From Verrucomicrobiaceae bacterium (GTDB lineage: Bacteria > Verrucomicrobiota > Verrucomicrobiia > Verrucomicrobiales > Verrucomicrobiaceae): DNA of 51,855 nt. The DNA is taken from assembly GCA_027490195.1 (NCBI GenBank), contig JAIXYN010000023.1, positions 1-51,855 of the forward strand, read 5' to 3'. Positions 1 through 7,961 of this stretch are shown piece by piece (position 1 is the stretch's first letter; the number at the start of each line of letters is the position of its first letter). The notes below the pieces were generated by a model. The model did no database searches. It was given only the letters and a program-made list of their open reading frames with translations, and was not told the DNA's origin. Position numbers and translations under genes: made by a program.

Positions 1-1305
1 AAAGACCAGCGGCATGTAAGCGGACTTGTCATTGCCGATGCCGTGCTCACCGCTGAGCGTGCCGCCGACGTCGATGACGCGCTGCATGAGTCGCTTGCTG
101 ATGAGTTCCACCTTCTCCAGTTCACCCGGCACACGCGAGTCAAAGAGAAAGTTCGGATGCAGATTGCCGTCGCCCGCGTGGAAGACATTCACCGCGCGGA
201 TACCCGCTGCATCGGCCTCATCATAGACAAGCTGAAGCACCTCGGCCAGGGCACGCTTCGGTATCACCGCATCCTGCACGACGTAACTGGGGCTCAACTG
301 GCCGAGCAGACCACCGGAGGCTTTGCGGGCTTTCCAGAGTTTCTTTCGGATCTCTTCTTCATCGCTAAACATCACGTCCTGCGATCCTGCATGACGCAAA
401 ATCTCAGCCACGGCCTCCACCCGCGCATTCACAAGCGCCTCAGGGCCATCGATCTCCACGAGAAGCATGAACGAGCCCTCGGGCAATCCACAAGCCATCT
501 GACTGCTCTCCACCATCGCCACGCCACGCGGATCAAGCATCTCGATAGCCGCTGGATACGACGAGTGCGCCACCAGCGCATGAATCGCCGCTTCCGTGGT
601 TTTCATATCGGGATAGGTCGCGCGAAAGGTCCACACTTTCTCCGGCAGCGGCAGGAGTCTCAGCCAAAAGCGAGTGAAGGCCGCCAGCGTGCCTTCGGAG
701 CCGATCATGAATCGTTTCCAATCCTCCCGCCAAGGTCCGCGACCACCCGCAGGTCCACCAAATCGATGCACGCTTCCATCCAGCATCACCGCCACAACAC
801 CGAGCACGTAATTGCTCGTCACGCCGTAGCGAAAGCAGTGCGCACCACCCGCGTTCGAAGCCACATTGCCACCCAGAGTGCACACCGGACCACTCGATGG
901 ATCAGGCGGGTAAAATACGCCATAGGGCTTCAGCGCAGCATCGAGATCGTTGAGTCCCACACCGCATTCGACCTCACACCAGAACCCATCCGTGTTGATC
1001 TCCCGAATCTTCTTCAACGCCGAGGTATGAACAACCACACCACCCTGAACCGCCACCGGTCCACCCGAAAGCGAAGTGCCCGCCCCACGCATGACCACCG
1101 GCACCCCCAGCGACTTCGCCCCACGCATAAAGCCAGCAAGCTCCTCCGCATCCGCCGGAATCACCACCGCATCCGGCAGATAGCTTTTATAACCCAAACC
1201 ATCCGCGCCATAGCCCGCCAGCTGGGCCGGAGAATTCAGCACACGCCCGCGAGGCAGCAACGCTTTGAGTTTTTGTTCGAGGGAATCTTTCACAGGTGAT
1301 GTCAT
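1..1305 (-). CDS. glcD: GlcD-like FAD-linked oxidase, 3' end missing
   Basis: Flavoprotein of the glycolate/D-lactate oxidase family (FAD_binding_4 plus FAD-oxidase C-terminal domain), which oxidises a 2-hydroxy acid to a 2-oxo acid. Reading the minus strand from the ATG at 1305 gives 435 codons open to the window edge, so the C-terminus is lost. Visible family motifs are VMRGAGTSLSGG and GGNVASNAGGAHCFRYGVT in the FAD domain, and NVFHAGDGNLHPNF and GTLSGEHGIGNDK near the end; the latter two are typical of the C-terminal domain. The start overlaps the stop of a 51-codon ORF (ATGA), suggesting coupled translation. Substrate cannot be told from sequence. Family assignment is firm; glycolate versus lactate is open. 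Confidence 0.93.
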   Translation of the reverse strand, partial: MTSPVKDSLEQKLKALLPRGRVLNSPAQLAGYGADGLGYKSYLPDAVVIPADAEELAGFMRGAKSLGVPVVMRGAGTSLSGGPVAVQGGVVVHTSALKKIREINTDGFWCEVECGVGLNDLDAALKPYGVFYPPDPSSGPVCTLGGNVASNAGGAHCFRYGVTSNYVLGVVAVMLDGSVHRFGGPAGGRGPWREDWKRFMIGSEGTLAAFTRFWLRLLPLPEKVWTFRATYPDMKTTEAAIHALVAHSSYPAAIEMLDPRGVAMVESSQMACGLPEGSFMLLVEIDGPEALVNARVEAVAEILRHAGSQDVMFSDEEEIRKKLWKARKASGGLLGQLSPSYVVQDAVIPKRALAEVLQLVYDEADAAGIRAVNVFHAGDGNLHPNFLFDSRVPGELEKVELISKRLMQRVIDVGGTLSGEHGIGNDKSAYMPLVF

Positions 1306-1457
1306 TGAATCTTCAGCCCCCCCGCGAACGCCCGTGCCACCTGACGTGATTCACCGAGGCCTTCGATACCCTGGTCCACCACATCAATGCGGCGATCCTC
1401 TCGGAGAATGCGGCAGGCCTTTTCGCGATCAGGGCTGGCAATACGGATGGGTATCAT
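1302..1457 (-). CDS. small 51-aa ORF coupled to the glcD-like gene
   Basis: Open frame from ATG 1457 to a TGA that overlaps the glcD-like start codon by the ATGA arrangement common in operons. The product begins MIPIRIASPDREKACRI and is rich in charged residues; I recognise no domain. There is no strong Shine-Dalgarno sequence. The exact overlap and steady codon use argue for a real leader gene. It could also be the 3' remnant of an older gene cut off by arrival of the plasmid-like module just upstream. Confidence 0.4.
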   Translation of the reverse strand: MIPIRIASPDREKACRILREDRRIDVVDQGIEGLGESRQVARAFAGGLKIQ

Positions 1458-1654
1458 GTGGTGAAAAGAGTCGAATCAAGGGAGAGGTAGGAGGTCATAC
1501 CAGTTACGCAAGCGCTCCTGAATCTCTATCCATCTTTTGCATACAGTTCCCGTATCCATTGAGCATAGGAGGATAGTTCAGGTTGAGACTGAAACTCAAG
1601 CGTCGTCTCACGCATTGACCTGGCCACACAAAGAGACTTTCGCTGATGAACGAC

Positions 1655-1690
1655 GAAAAACCCCGACCAGACTGAACTCTGATCGGGGTT
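1655..1690 (-). terminator. Rho-independent terminator after radC-like gene
   Basis: On the minus strand a 12-bp stem (AACCCCGATCAG with CTGGTCGGGGTT, one G-U pair) encloses an 8-nt loop. It is followed by a run of T residues (GGGGTTTTTCG). It sits 16 bp downstream of the radC-like stop and so closes the minus-strand module. Confidence 0.8.
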
Positions 1691-1705
1691 GATTCATCAT
1701 GTGGG

Positions 1706-2304
1706 TCACTTCAGCAATCCAGTTTCCTTGAAGGAAAAGTAGCGCTGGTGCCCCACGATGATGTGGTCACATAGCTCGATGCGGAGAAGTTCACCGGCGT
1801 CGCTCATGCGTCTTGTGACGGCATGGTCGGCGGGGCTCGGATCGGATTCTCCGCTCGGGTGGTTGTGCATGAGCACGATGGCATAGGCGGCGGCCATGAT
1901 AGCAATGCGAAAGACTTCGCGCGGCTGGGCCATGGCTTCATTTAGCGCACCTTGAGACACCAAATAGTGTCCTTTGATGCGCAGCTTGGTATTGAGGATA
2001 AGCACGGCGACATACTCCACATCGGGGTTAAATTCCGGCGTGGTGGCGGCGTGGTGGCGACGTGCTGTTGCCAATACTTCAGTGCCTTGGTTGGGCCATC
2101 CATCTTGATCATTGACTCAGGGGCGGGGCATTCCCGCAGACTGACCACCTTCCACTCCTTGGGCTCAGACTTTCGTCGTCGCGCCTTGGGCGGATCATTT
2201 GGCTTGAACAGTTCGAGTTGTTCCACTTCACTCTCCTTTGCCGTCCACCTGTTAGCGCAGGCTGCTTCTTGGGTGACACTCTCGCTCTTGAAGCGGGACG
2301 GCAC
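1706..2304 (-). pseudogene. RadC-like JAB-domain protein, frameshifted by an 11-bp tandem duplication
   Basis: Two overlapping minus-strand frames together encode one RadC/JAB (MPN) protein of about 196 residues. The upstream frame (start 2304) runs KEWKVVSLRECPAPES to WQQHVATTP. The downstream frame resumes with ATTPEFNPDVEYVAVL and carries the metal-binding signature HNHPSGESDPSPAD. The break lies at a perfect 11-bp tandem duplication at 2037-2058; deleting one copy restores a single frame (QQHVATTPEFNPD). RadC-like proteins are frequent on plasmids and ICEs, and their role is unclear. The ATG at 2074 could still allow the JAB part (122 aa) to be made alone. It is either a pseudogene or a slippage-switchable gene. 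Confidence 0.85.
2037..2058. repeat. 11-bp perfect tandem duplication (GGCGTGGTGGC x2)
   Basis: Two adjacent identical copies, 2037-2047 and 2048-2058, inside the radC-like gene. Eleven is not a multiple of three, so the second copy shifts the reading frame. Confidence 0.95.
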
Positions 2305-2346
2305 TTTGCGTGGTGCGCGTCGCGAGAGGTTGGCCTGATGGCCAGT

Positions 2347-2634
2347 TCAGTATTCGGAGGGCAGAAGCACCGTGGTCGCTGAGCGATCAGCTTCCGTGAT
2401 GATCCAGACCTTGATGCCTTTGGCGCTGTGATACGCCGAGAGAAGACGCGAGCCGTCGATCAATGATTGATCGTTGGCCTCTTTGTCTTCCTCATCAAGA
2501 TCGCCCCAATCGCCGCGATGGTGTCGCGACAAGAAGGTCTGCATCTCCGCCGGTGTAAGCGCCTCAATAGCGCCAGGTGTTGAGTAGGTGCCGCCAAGTG
2601 CAAACTTGGGACCTCCAGGTTTGAGTTCGATCAT
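2347..2634 (-). CDS. plasmid-associated hypothetical protein, 95 aa
   Basis: Small acidic protein beginning MIELKPGGPKFALGG, with a central RHHRGDWGDLDEEDKEAND segment and a C-terminal VWIITEADRSATTVLLPSEY. From memory, similar short proteins with an RHxxGDWG core occur beside radC and ardC on plasmids and ICEs, but I know no assigned function. It lies 21 bp after the primase stop and is probably in the same transcript. It has no membrane segment or signal peptide. Confidence 0.75.
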   Translation of the reverse strand: MIELKPGGPKFALGGTYSTPGAIEALTPAEMQTFLSRHHRGDWGDLDEEDKEANDQSLIDGSRLLSAYHSAKGIKVWIITEADRSATTVLLPSEY

Positions 2635-2655
2635 GGGCCTGTGGGGTGAAGGGTT

Positions 2656-3741
2656 TTAATCCAGCAGAGCATGAAGCTCGTTCTCGGTGAGGTGATCTGG
2701 TTGTGCGCCTTCGTGCGGAAGTGGCACAACTCGAACAAACAAATGCCGCGCTAGACGAACAAGCGTCTTCTCACGCCCAGCACGTCCCGCGTCATCTTCG
2801 TCGAACATCAGGATGATGCCCGAGCGCGAGGCCGATGCCTCAATGAGCAGCGCTTCCTGTCGTGCGGAAAGGGAACTGCCCATGATGGAAACGACGCGAT
2901 TGAAACCTTGCTGCCAAAGTTTGATCGCATCAAAGAACCCCTCCACGACGATCAACGGCAGCCCTTGTTCTTCGCAAATTGCGCGGTCGAGGTTAAACAC
3001 CTCAGCGCTCTTCTTGAAGCCCGTGGGTAACTTGTATTTCGGACGTTCGTCAGGCGGTGTGCCCGGCCAGCGTCCAACATAGCCAACGAGTTCGCCATCT
3101 TTGTTGTTGATCGGAATGACGATGTGTCCCGACATGGTGCCTTTAGCACAGAAGCCGAGCCCGAACAATTCCACCGTCGCCTGCGTAAGTCCACGTTCGG
3201 CAAGGTAAGGATGGTCAGTCTTGAGGTTCTCCAGTTTGAAGGCGAGTGGGGCGTTGTCACCCGATTCCTCCAGCGGTTCATCCAAAGCCTTGGCTTCGGC
3301 AGCCGGTGAAGGCGTGCCGTTCACTTGTTGCGATGGGTGCTGACGACGTTGCAGTGGTTGCTGCTGCGGTGGTGGAGCCGAACGAGTCGGCGCACCTTCG
3401 CGACGCTGCGGAGCAGGCTCCGCTTTGCCAGCGAGACCAAGGTTGAACCATTGGTCGATCTTGAGCGCTGCCTCGTGAGCATCGCAGTTCTCCATCTTCG
3501 CGACGAAGTCGAGGTGATTGCCTCCGCACTTGCATTGGCTGTTGTGACAGAACCAGCAGTTCTTCGAAAGGGTCACTTTGAATACGTCCTGACTGGTGCC
3601 TTCATGAATCGGGCATGGGCCTTCGAGGCCATCCCCGTTGCGAGTGCTACGCATGTTGGCCGTGAAGCCGTAGTGCTCGAGCACCTGTTGAAACGACACA
3701 GCGGCTTTAATGGCCGCGAAGTCGATGAATGGTTTTGCCAT
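2656..3741 (-). CDS. DNA primase with CHC2 zinc finger and Toprim domain
   Basis: Plasmid-type primase of 361 aa that would lay RNA primers for replication or for transferred single strands. N-terminal CHC2 zinc finger: Cys43-Pro-Ile-His46, then a cysteine cluster at 62-72, followed by GGNHLDFV. A proline/glutamine-rich linker covers about 140-190. The Toprim domain follows, with LIVVEGFFDAIKLW and the acidic LMFDEDDAGRAGR motif near residues 265-310. I chose the ATG at 3741 (MAKPFIDFAAIKAAV) because the CHC2 family starts this way. The longer open frame upstream overlaps the neighbouring gene and looks non-coding. It lacks the DnaB-binding C-terminal domain of chromosomal DnaG. Confidence 0.9.
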   Translation of the reverse strand: MAKPFIDFAAIKAAVSFQQVLEHYGFTANMRSTRNGDGLEGPCPIHEGTSQDVFKVTLSKNCWFCHNSQCKCGGNHLDFVAKMENCDAHEAALKIDQWFNLGLAGKAEPAPQRREGAPTRSAPPPQQQPLQRRQHPSQQVNGTPSPAAEAKALDEPLEESGDNAPLAFKLENLKTDHPYLAERGLTQATVELFGLGFCAKGTMSGHIVIPINNKDGELVGYVGRWPGTPPDERPKYKLPTGFKKSAEVFNLDRAICEEQGLPLIVVEGFFDAIKLWQQGFNRVVSIMGSSLSARQEALLIEASASRSGIILMFDEDDAGRAGREKTLVRLARHLFVRVVPLPHEGAQPDHLTENELHALLD

Positions 3742-3808
3742 GTGATGATAATGAGCTTGGTGTTTGCGGGATGTCTGCGTTGTGCAAACACCTCCACAGC
3801 TCATGGTA

Positions 3809-4798
3809 TCAGGCGGCCTGAGTTGGCGGGAGTTGACCAACTCCCAACGGTATGGTGCGATGATGTTCATCCCCGCGCCGTGAAGAGTTGATGAGGTCAA
3901 CACGACTGGTGCATGAATGAAGATCCGCATCGCAGATCACGCGAAACAGTCTTCGCCCTGTATCCATTTTTCCAACGGCTTCGCGGATATGATCAACGCG
4001 TTCCTTCTGATGGCAGGTGATCAACACACGGAATCGTTCTGCGCCGAGCCGAGTGCGATAGACCTGCATCGTCTGTGTTGCCTCGTAGGCCTTCAGTTTT
4101 CGCAATACACAGCTTTGTCGCAGATCACGTCTCTCGATGGGCATGGTGCCTCGGTCTGCTTCCAAGAAGTGGTGCGTGCGTTCGATGCGCCCGTCAGAAT
4201 GCGTGACTTCGAGCACGAAGACTTTATCAGGCACGACGCCAACACGACGTTTGCCGGGCAGATCAACTGTCCAGCGAAAGGGTTCGCGGCTGTTCTCTCT
4301 GCCGCTGGGCTTGGGGAGTTCGTGAGGGTAGAGAAGCCGAATGTCGGCTCGCTCGCGGCAGTCGAGTTCGAGCCCTGCCATGAAGTCACTCACCATCAAC
4401 GTGTGCTCGATGAACAGTCGGCCCACGCGCTTGGTGCGAGTCGTCCATTCCATGCGTTCGAATGGCATGTTGAGATCACGGCGGAGGCGTCCCGCACCAC
4501 GAGAAGCGAGGCCATAGACCATGCTGCGTGATCCGCCTTCATGGTAGTGGTCAAGCTGCGCTCTTGGTCGGTCAAGGTAGCCGTGATGGAACAACAGATG
4601 CAGCCGTCGCAACACTTGTTGAGCACTCCCACCGACCAGTTTTACGATCCATTCGGAACGAATAAAGCGATGCTCTGCGACGAGCTGCATTATCTCCAGA
4701 TCGCGCTTGGTGAATTGAAATGAACCAGCGGCATCGGGATCGCGAGTGAAGCGCGGGAGCCGCTGCTGCGTTGCTCTGCTTGAGTTCATGCGCTCCAT
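3809..4798 (-). CDS. replication-relaxation family protein
   Basis: Resembles the Replic_Relax family (pfam13814), winged-helix DNA-binding proteins found on conjugative plasmids and thought to act in relaxing or initiating plasmid DNA. 329 aa. The N-terminal winged helix spans about 25-110 (FTKRDLEIMQLVAEHRFI, then LRRLHLLFHHGYLDRP and YGLASRGAGRL). The middle shows IEHTLMVSDFMAGLE and a D-K-F-V-x-EV segment near 195-205, typical of the family's nuclease-like half. ATG at 4798 or 4789 are both possible. It lies between ardC and the primase gene on the same strand. Confidence 0.85.
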   Translation of the reverse strand: MERMNSSRATQQRLPRFTRDPDAAGSFQFTKRDLEIMQLVAEHRFIRSEWIVKLVGGSAQQVLRRLHLLFHHGYLDRPRAQLDHYHEGGSRSMVYGLASRGAGRLRRDLNMPFERMEWTTRTKRVGRLFIEHTLMVSDFMAGLELDCRERADIRLLYPHELPKPSGRENSREPFRWTVDLPGKRRVGVVPDKVFVLEVTHSDGRIERTHHFLEADRGTMPIERRDLRQSCVLRKLKAYEATQTMQVYRTRLGAERFRVLITCHQKERVDHIREAVGKMDTGRRLFRVICDADLHSCTSRVDLINSSRRGDEHHRTIPLGVGQLPPTQAA

Positions 4799-4810
4799 TG
4801 TATCACGAAC

Positions 4811-4838
4811 GAAGCCTCTCCGGTTGGGGAGAGGCTTC
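4811..4838 (-). terminator. strong hairpin between ardC and replication-relaxation gene
   Basis: Perfect 11-bp inverted repeat, GAAGCCTCTCC at 4811-4821 and GGAGAGGCTTC at 4828-4838, with a 6-nt loop, 6 bp after the ardC stop. There is no real T-run on the minus strand, so it may be an attenuator or mRNA-stabilising stem rather than a full terminator. Confidence 0.5.
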
Positions 4839-4844
4839 TGGGGT

Positions 4845-5768
4845 TCAGACGGTCACTGCGGTTTCGGCGATGGCTCCGCTTGAACGTTGTCGGTTCAAGA
4901 TGAAGTCAGCGGCTTTGCTTGCTTGGGAGGCAGCATTGATGATCCAACGCTTGTGCTCTTTGGCGCGCAAGACTTCGAGCCAGCTTTGCAGGTAGGCGGC
5001 GGATTGCTCGTGAGTGTCACGAACAATGTCCACTTCCATGCAAAGGAAGGCGGCACCCATCTCGGCGACGAGTTCTTCTTGGGAATAGACTTTCCCTCCG
5101 AATCCGTCGTGCTTGATGAGGCTTTCGCGATTCAATCGGTCGGGATGACCCGTCGAATGAACCAGCTCGTGCAGCAGGGTTTGGTAATACGCCACAGCAC
5201 TCTCGAAGCTGCCATACGCGGGCATCTGCACGGTGTCGGTGCTCAGCTTGTAGCTGGCAACCGAGCGTGCGCCTTCGTGGATCGAGGGACGATTCGGCAT
5301 CGCTGCCACCAACTGCTCGGCGGCCTCAATGCGTTCATCCATGTTGCGAGCGTGAGTGCTCGAAACGGCGGGGAACTCAATGCCTTCGATCTGGCTGGCA
5401 TTGAAGACGGTGTATTCGCGGAGATAGCTCCGCTTCGCCGTCTCGCCATCCTCGGTCGGCCCACGATCAGTGGCCTTCGGTTTGTATTGGCCCACCTTGA
5501 CCACGACGGAGCCATGCTCGCCTTTGCGAACGTGTCCACCGCGCTCCAGCGCTTGCCGGAAGGTCAACCAATACGGTGAGGCTTGCTGGCGGAGTCCGAG
5601 CAACAGCACGTTGATGCCATTGTAGGGTTTGCCGGTGTTGAAGTTGCGCGGGATGCCAACCTCTCGTTGCCAAGGGCAACGCCACGGCACGGTGCCGCGT
5701 TCGAGGTGTTCGATGATGATGTCGGTGACGGTCTGATAAGGATCTTTGAACTTTGCAGAGGTGCTCAT
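4845..5768 (-). CDS. ardC: ArdC-family antirestriction protein
   Basis: Two-domain antirestriction protein of 307 aa. The N-terminal ArdC ssDNA-binding domain is about 10-130 (DPYQTVTDIIIEHLERG, PWRCPW, FNTGKPYNGINVLLL). The C-terminal zincin-like metallopeptidase domain has HELVH at 200-204, a third histidine at 208, and EELVAEMGAAFL near 235. ArdC proteins protect incoming plasmid ssDNA during conjugation. I chose ATG 5768 (MSTSAKFKDPYQ) because conservation begins there; the longer frame upstream is arginine-rich and overlaps the neighbour. It lies directly after the coupling ATPase. Confidence 0.93.
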   Translation of the reverse strand: MSTSAKFKDPYQTVTDIIIEHLERGTVPWRCPWQREVGIPRNFNTGKPYNGINVLLLGLRQQASPYWLTFRQALERGGHVRKGEHGSVVVKVGQYKPKATDRGPTEDGETAKRSYLREYTVFNASQIEGIEFPAVSSTHARNMDERIEAAEQLVAAMPNRPSIHEGARSVASYKLSTDTVQMPAYGSFESAVAYYQTLLHELVHSTGHPDRLNRESLIKHDGFGGKVYSQEELVAEMGAAFLCMEVDIVRDTHEQSAAYLQSWLEVLRAKEHKRWIINAASQASKAADFILNRQRSSGAIAETAVTV

Positions 5769-5907
5769 TGGGGCGGTGTTACTGATGGTCAGATGAAGCC
5801 CACCTCGTTTTGAGGCAGGATTCAGCCTGACCACCGCGCGCCCTCGGAAACCAGATGCTCCATCGTCAGCATACCAAACCGAGGCATGATTTGGCAACAT
5901 AGCGCAC

Positions 5908-7185
5908 TCAGTGCGCCTCCATGAGCCACCGCTCCAACTTCTCCTCCACGACCGCCCGCTTCGTCGCAAACCTCTCCCGGCTCCGCGCGATGAGCCTCTC
6001 GCGACGGCCATGGTTCGTCTCAATGGGAGCCATCAAACGGGCGCGTTGGAAGTGCATCGCGCCATCTTTTGACTGGCTTCGGATCAGGGTCTCATAGCGC
6101 GGGAGATCGACGAACTGTCTTGCGTGGAACTCCTGGCCGAACTCGCCGTGCAGGTGCTCGGCATCGGTGAAGCCGACTCGGAAGGCGATCAGGGTGCCGA
6201 CGTTGCCGAAGACGGCATCGCGCACGGTGGGCGTGAGCTGGGTGATGTATTGATGACTCAGCGTGAGATTGAGCCGATACTTGCGGGCTTCGGCGAGGAT
6301 GCTGGTGAAGGACTCGGTGGCGAAGTTTTGGAACTCATCAACGAAGAGGTAGAAGTCTCGTCGCTCGGACTCGGGCTGTCGGCTGCGCGCCATGGCGGCG
6401 AACTGGAACTGCGTGACGAGCAGGGAGCCGAGCAGGTTCGCTTTGTCGTGACCGATCTGTCCTTTGGCGAGGTTGGCGATGAAGATGCGACCGTGATCCA
6501 TCACGAAGGGGATGCTCACCTTGCTGCGCACCTGGCCCACGATGTTGCGGATGATGGGGGAGAGGAGGAGCTGGCCCACCTTGTTCTGAATCGGCGCGAT
6601 GGCCTCGCGTTTGAACCGCTCGTCGTAGCTCTCGAACTCATTAACCCAGTAGTCCTTCAAGAACGGATCGCGCACTTGGCGCACAACCCAATGGCGATAG
6701 GCGTCGTCGGTGAGCATCCGATTCACGCCGAGCAGGGAAGTGTTCGGGCAATGCGCGAGCGCGGCCACGGCGTTGTGCAGGATGAACTCCAATCGCGGCC
6801 CCCAAGAGTCGTGCCAGATGTTCTTGAGCGCACCGACGATGCCGGACGCGATGAGATGCCGGTCGTCGTCGTGCGTCTGCGCGAACAAGTTCAGGCCAAT
6901 GGGGAAGTCGGCATCACCGGGATGAAAATACACCGTCTGCTCGGCACGCGATGGCGGGATGTGATCGAGCAATTCCTCCGCGAGATCGCCGTGCGGATCG
7001 ATCAAACCAACGCCATGCCCTTGCAGGATGAGCTGGAGGATCAGGTTGCGCAAGAGGGTTGTCTTGCCCGAACCGGTCTTGCCGATGACGTAGGTGTGAA
7101 ATCGAGCATCGGCCACATCAAACCCAAACGGCACCTCGCCGCCCCAGACTTCGCGTTTGCCGATGTAAAGGTGTTGATCGTTCAT
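5908..7185 (-). CDS. TraD/HerA-like conjugative coupling ATPase
   Basis: P-loop ATPase of 425 aa resembling type IV coupling proteins (TraD/TraG/VirD4 and DUF87/HerA types) that feed DNA to a transfer channel. Walker A GKTGSGKTT is at 35-43, LIDPHGDLAEEL at 61-72, and Walker B FVDEFQNF at 281-288, followed by a TraM-binding-like segment (ARKYRLNLTLSHQYITQL). The N-terminus has no obvious membrane segment, which suggests a soluble type. ATG 7185 was chosen because the protein starts just before the ATPase fold. No relaxase or type IV channel genes are visible in the window, so transfer would need help in trans or genes outside. Confidence 0.88.
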   Translation of the reverse strand: MNDQHLYIGKREVWGGEVPFGFDVADARFHTYVIGKTGSGKTTLLRNLILQLILQGHGVGLIDPHGDLAEELLDHIPPSRAEQTVYFHPGDADFPIGLNLFAQTHDDDRHLIASGIVGALKNIWHDSWGPRLEFILHNAVAALAHCPNTSLLGVNRMLTDDAYRHWVVRQVRDPFLKDYWVNEFESYDERFKREAIAPIQNKVGQLLLSPIIRNIVGQVRSKVSIPFVMDHGRIFIANLAKGQIGHDKANLLGSLLVTQFQFAAMARSRQPESERRDFYLFVDEFQNFATESFTSILAEARKYRLNLTLSHQYITQLTPTVRDAVFGNVGTLIAFRVGFTDAEHLHGEFGQEFHARQFVDLPRYETLIRSQSKDGAMHFQRARLMAPIETNHGRRERLIARSRERFATKRAVVEEKLERWLMEAH

Positions 7186-7412
7186 GCTGCTCAAGCCAGC
7201 CGCCGCTCCATGATTGATGAGCCAGACGAACGCACCCGTCGTGTAGTTGATGCGAGTCTGGCAAGACACTGAGCAAACGCTTCTTGGGCGAGCCCTGTGG
7301 GTAATCAGCGACTGGCTTCGGCGGCTGAACCGTAGTGAGAGTATAACACGAGTCGTAACAACTCGTGGCGGGCGCGTCGTCCGCAGCCGTCGTGGCATCG
7401 TGACCCAGTCGT

Positions 7413-7601
7413 CCCCCCACGTGTGAGGGCGAGGGCTGTCCGCGATAGCGGCAGCGCGCAGCGGCCGACTTCACGCGTTTGGGTCATTGGCCGAGGGCGG
7501 GTAGCCCGGTTCTGGCCATGACCTTTATCCGCAGGTCGATCAAGTCCTTGTCGCCTGAGGAAAACGCGTGAAGTCGGGCGCTCAGCCCGAACACGTGGGG
7601 G
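7413..7601 (-). ncRNA. candidate structured RNA of about 190 nt
   Basis: Nested perfect helices: P1 CCCCCACGTGT (7414-7424) with ACACGTGGGGG (7591-7601); P3 of 16 bp, 7465-7480 with 7562-7577; P4 GGTCATTGGCC (7482-7492) with GGCCATGACC (7514-7523), closing a GGGC/GCCC hairpin; a side hairpin at 7435-7455 (GCTG-CCGC/GCGG-CAGC, one bulged base); and P6 at 7532-7539 with 7551-7557. This is far more pairing than neighbouring DNA shows. Strand is uncertain; minus is suggested only by the module's direction. A standalone HEARO/omega-RNA is one class to test, but no IscB gene is present. It could instead be oriT-like DNA. Confidence 0.5.
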
Positions 7602-7739
7602 CACCCGTGGCAAGGCCTGGCGGCGAATCGTCGCTCAGTGAAGCCTTGAAACCGTTATTTGCGCGCTAGCGCTCCGCCGCGATTTTTCGCGTGCCCCTAC
7701 ATACCATGTAAATAGGGGTAAAGGGAGGGGTGCAACCGT

Positions 7740-7763
7740 GTCGCGAAATATCTGTTTCGCGAC
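7740..7763. promoter_or_regulatory. 9-bp inverted repeat, operator-like
   Basis: GTCGCGAAA (7740-7748) and TTTCGCGAC (7755-7763) form a perfect dyad around a 6-bp spacer, a typical protein-binding geometry. A second dyad, CTCAAGGACA (7763-7772) with TGTCCTTGAG (7800-7809), starts at its last base, and GTCCTTGA occurs again at about 7841. This could be a partition or transfer-regulator site. Confidence 0.4.
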
Positions 7764-7897
7764 TCAAGGACAGAACTACAACTCAAACGCTGGTTCGCTT
7801 GTCCTTGAGCGAAGTTCGGTCGCCCGTAGTTGGTGCGTGTGTCCTTGATGATGTGGTCCGAAGATTTGCCAATCATCACAACAGTTCAGGCAAAGCA

Positions 7898-7923
7898 AAA
7901 GAGCTGCTTCGCAGCAGCTCTTT
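7898..7923 (-). terminator. terminator after the parDE pair
   Basis: A 10-bp perfect stem (AAAGAGCTGC at 7898-7907 with GCAGCTCTTT at 7914-7923) with a 6-nt loop. On the minus strand it is followed by a T-rich tail (CTCTTTTGCTTTG). It lies 38 bp beyond the toxin stop codon. Confidence 0.7.
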
Positions 7924-7961
7924 GACGGTCGTCGTCTTGACGGAGTTTGTGATGTGTGGTG

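Larger units (their letters stand above)
7186..7961. other. 776-bp non-coding region with dense secondary structure
   Basis: No convincing protein gene on either strand. It holds, from left to right: a multi-helix block at 7413-7601; a 10-bp palindrome GCGCTAGCGC near 7662-7671; a small hairpin CGCGA/TCGCG near 7678-7691; a CCCCTACAT/ATGTAAATAGGGG hairpin at about 7693-7717; two inverted repeats at 7740-7809; a degenerate copy of the module's palindrome at 7812-7831; and the parDE terminator at 7898-7923. Candidate roles are structured RNA, oriT or centromere (parS), all unproven. Confidence 0.7.

Noticed and set aside
43..1299. A 418-codon plus-strand frame at the left edge
   Set aside because: The minus strand encodes a GlcD-like protein with family motifs throughout. 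The plus frame is Arg/His-rich and domain-free.
6124..7272. A 382-codon plus-strand frame across the coupling-ATPase gene
   Set aside because: Antisense to an ATPase with Walker A and B motifs; composition is unlike a protein.
7118..7613. Minus-strand frames of about 100 codons upstream of the coupling ATPase
   Set aside because: They run through the structured block and overlap each other. The translations are Arg/Pro-rich without any domain, so RNA or DNA structure explains the sequence better.
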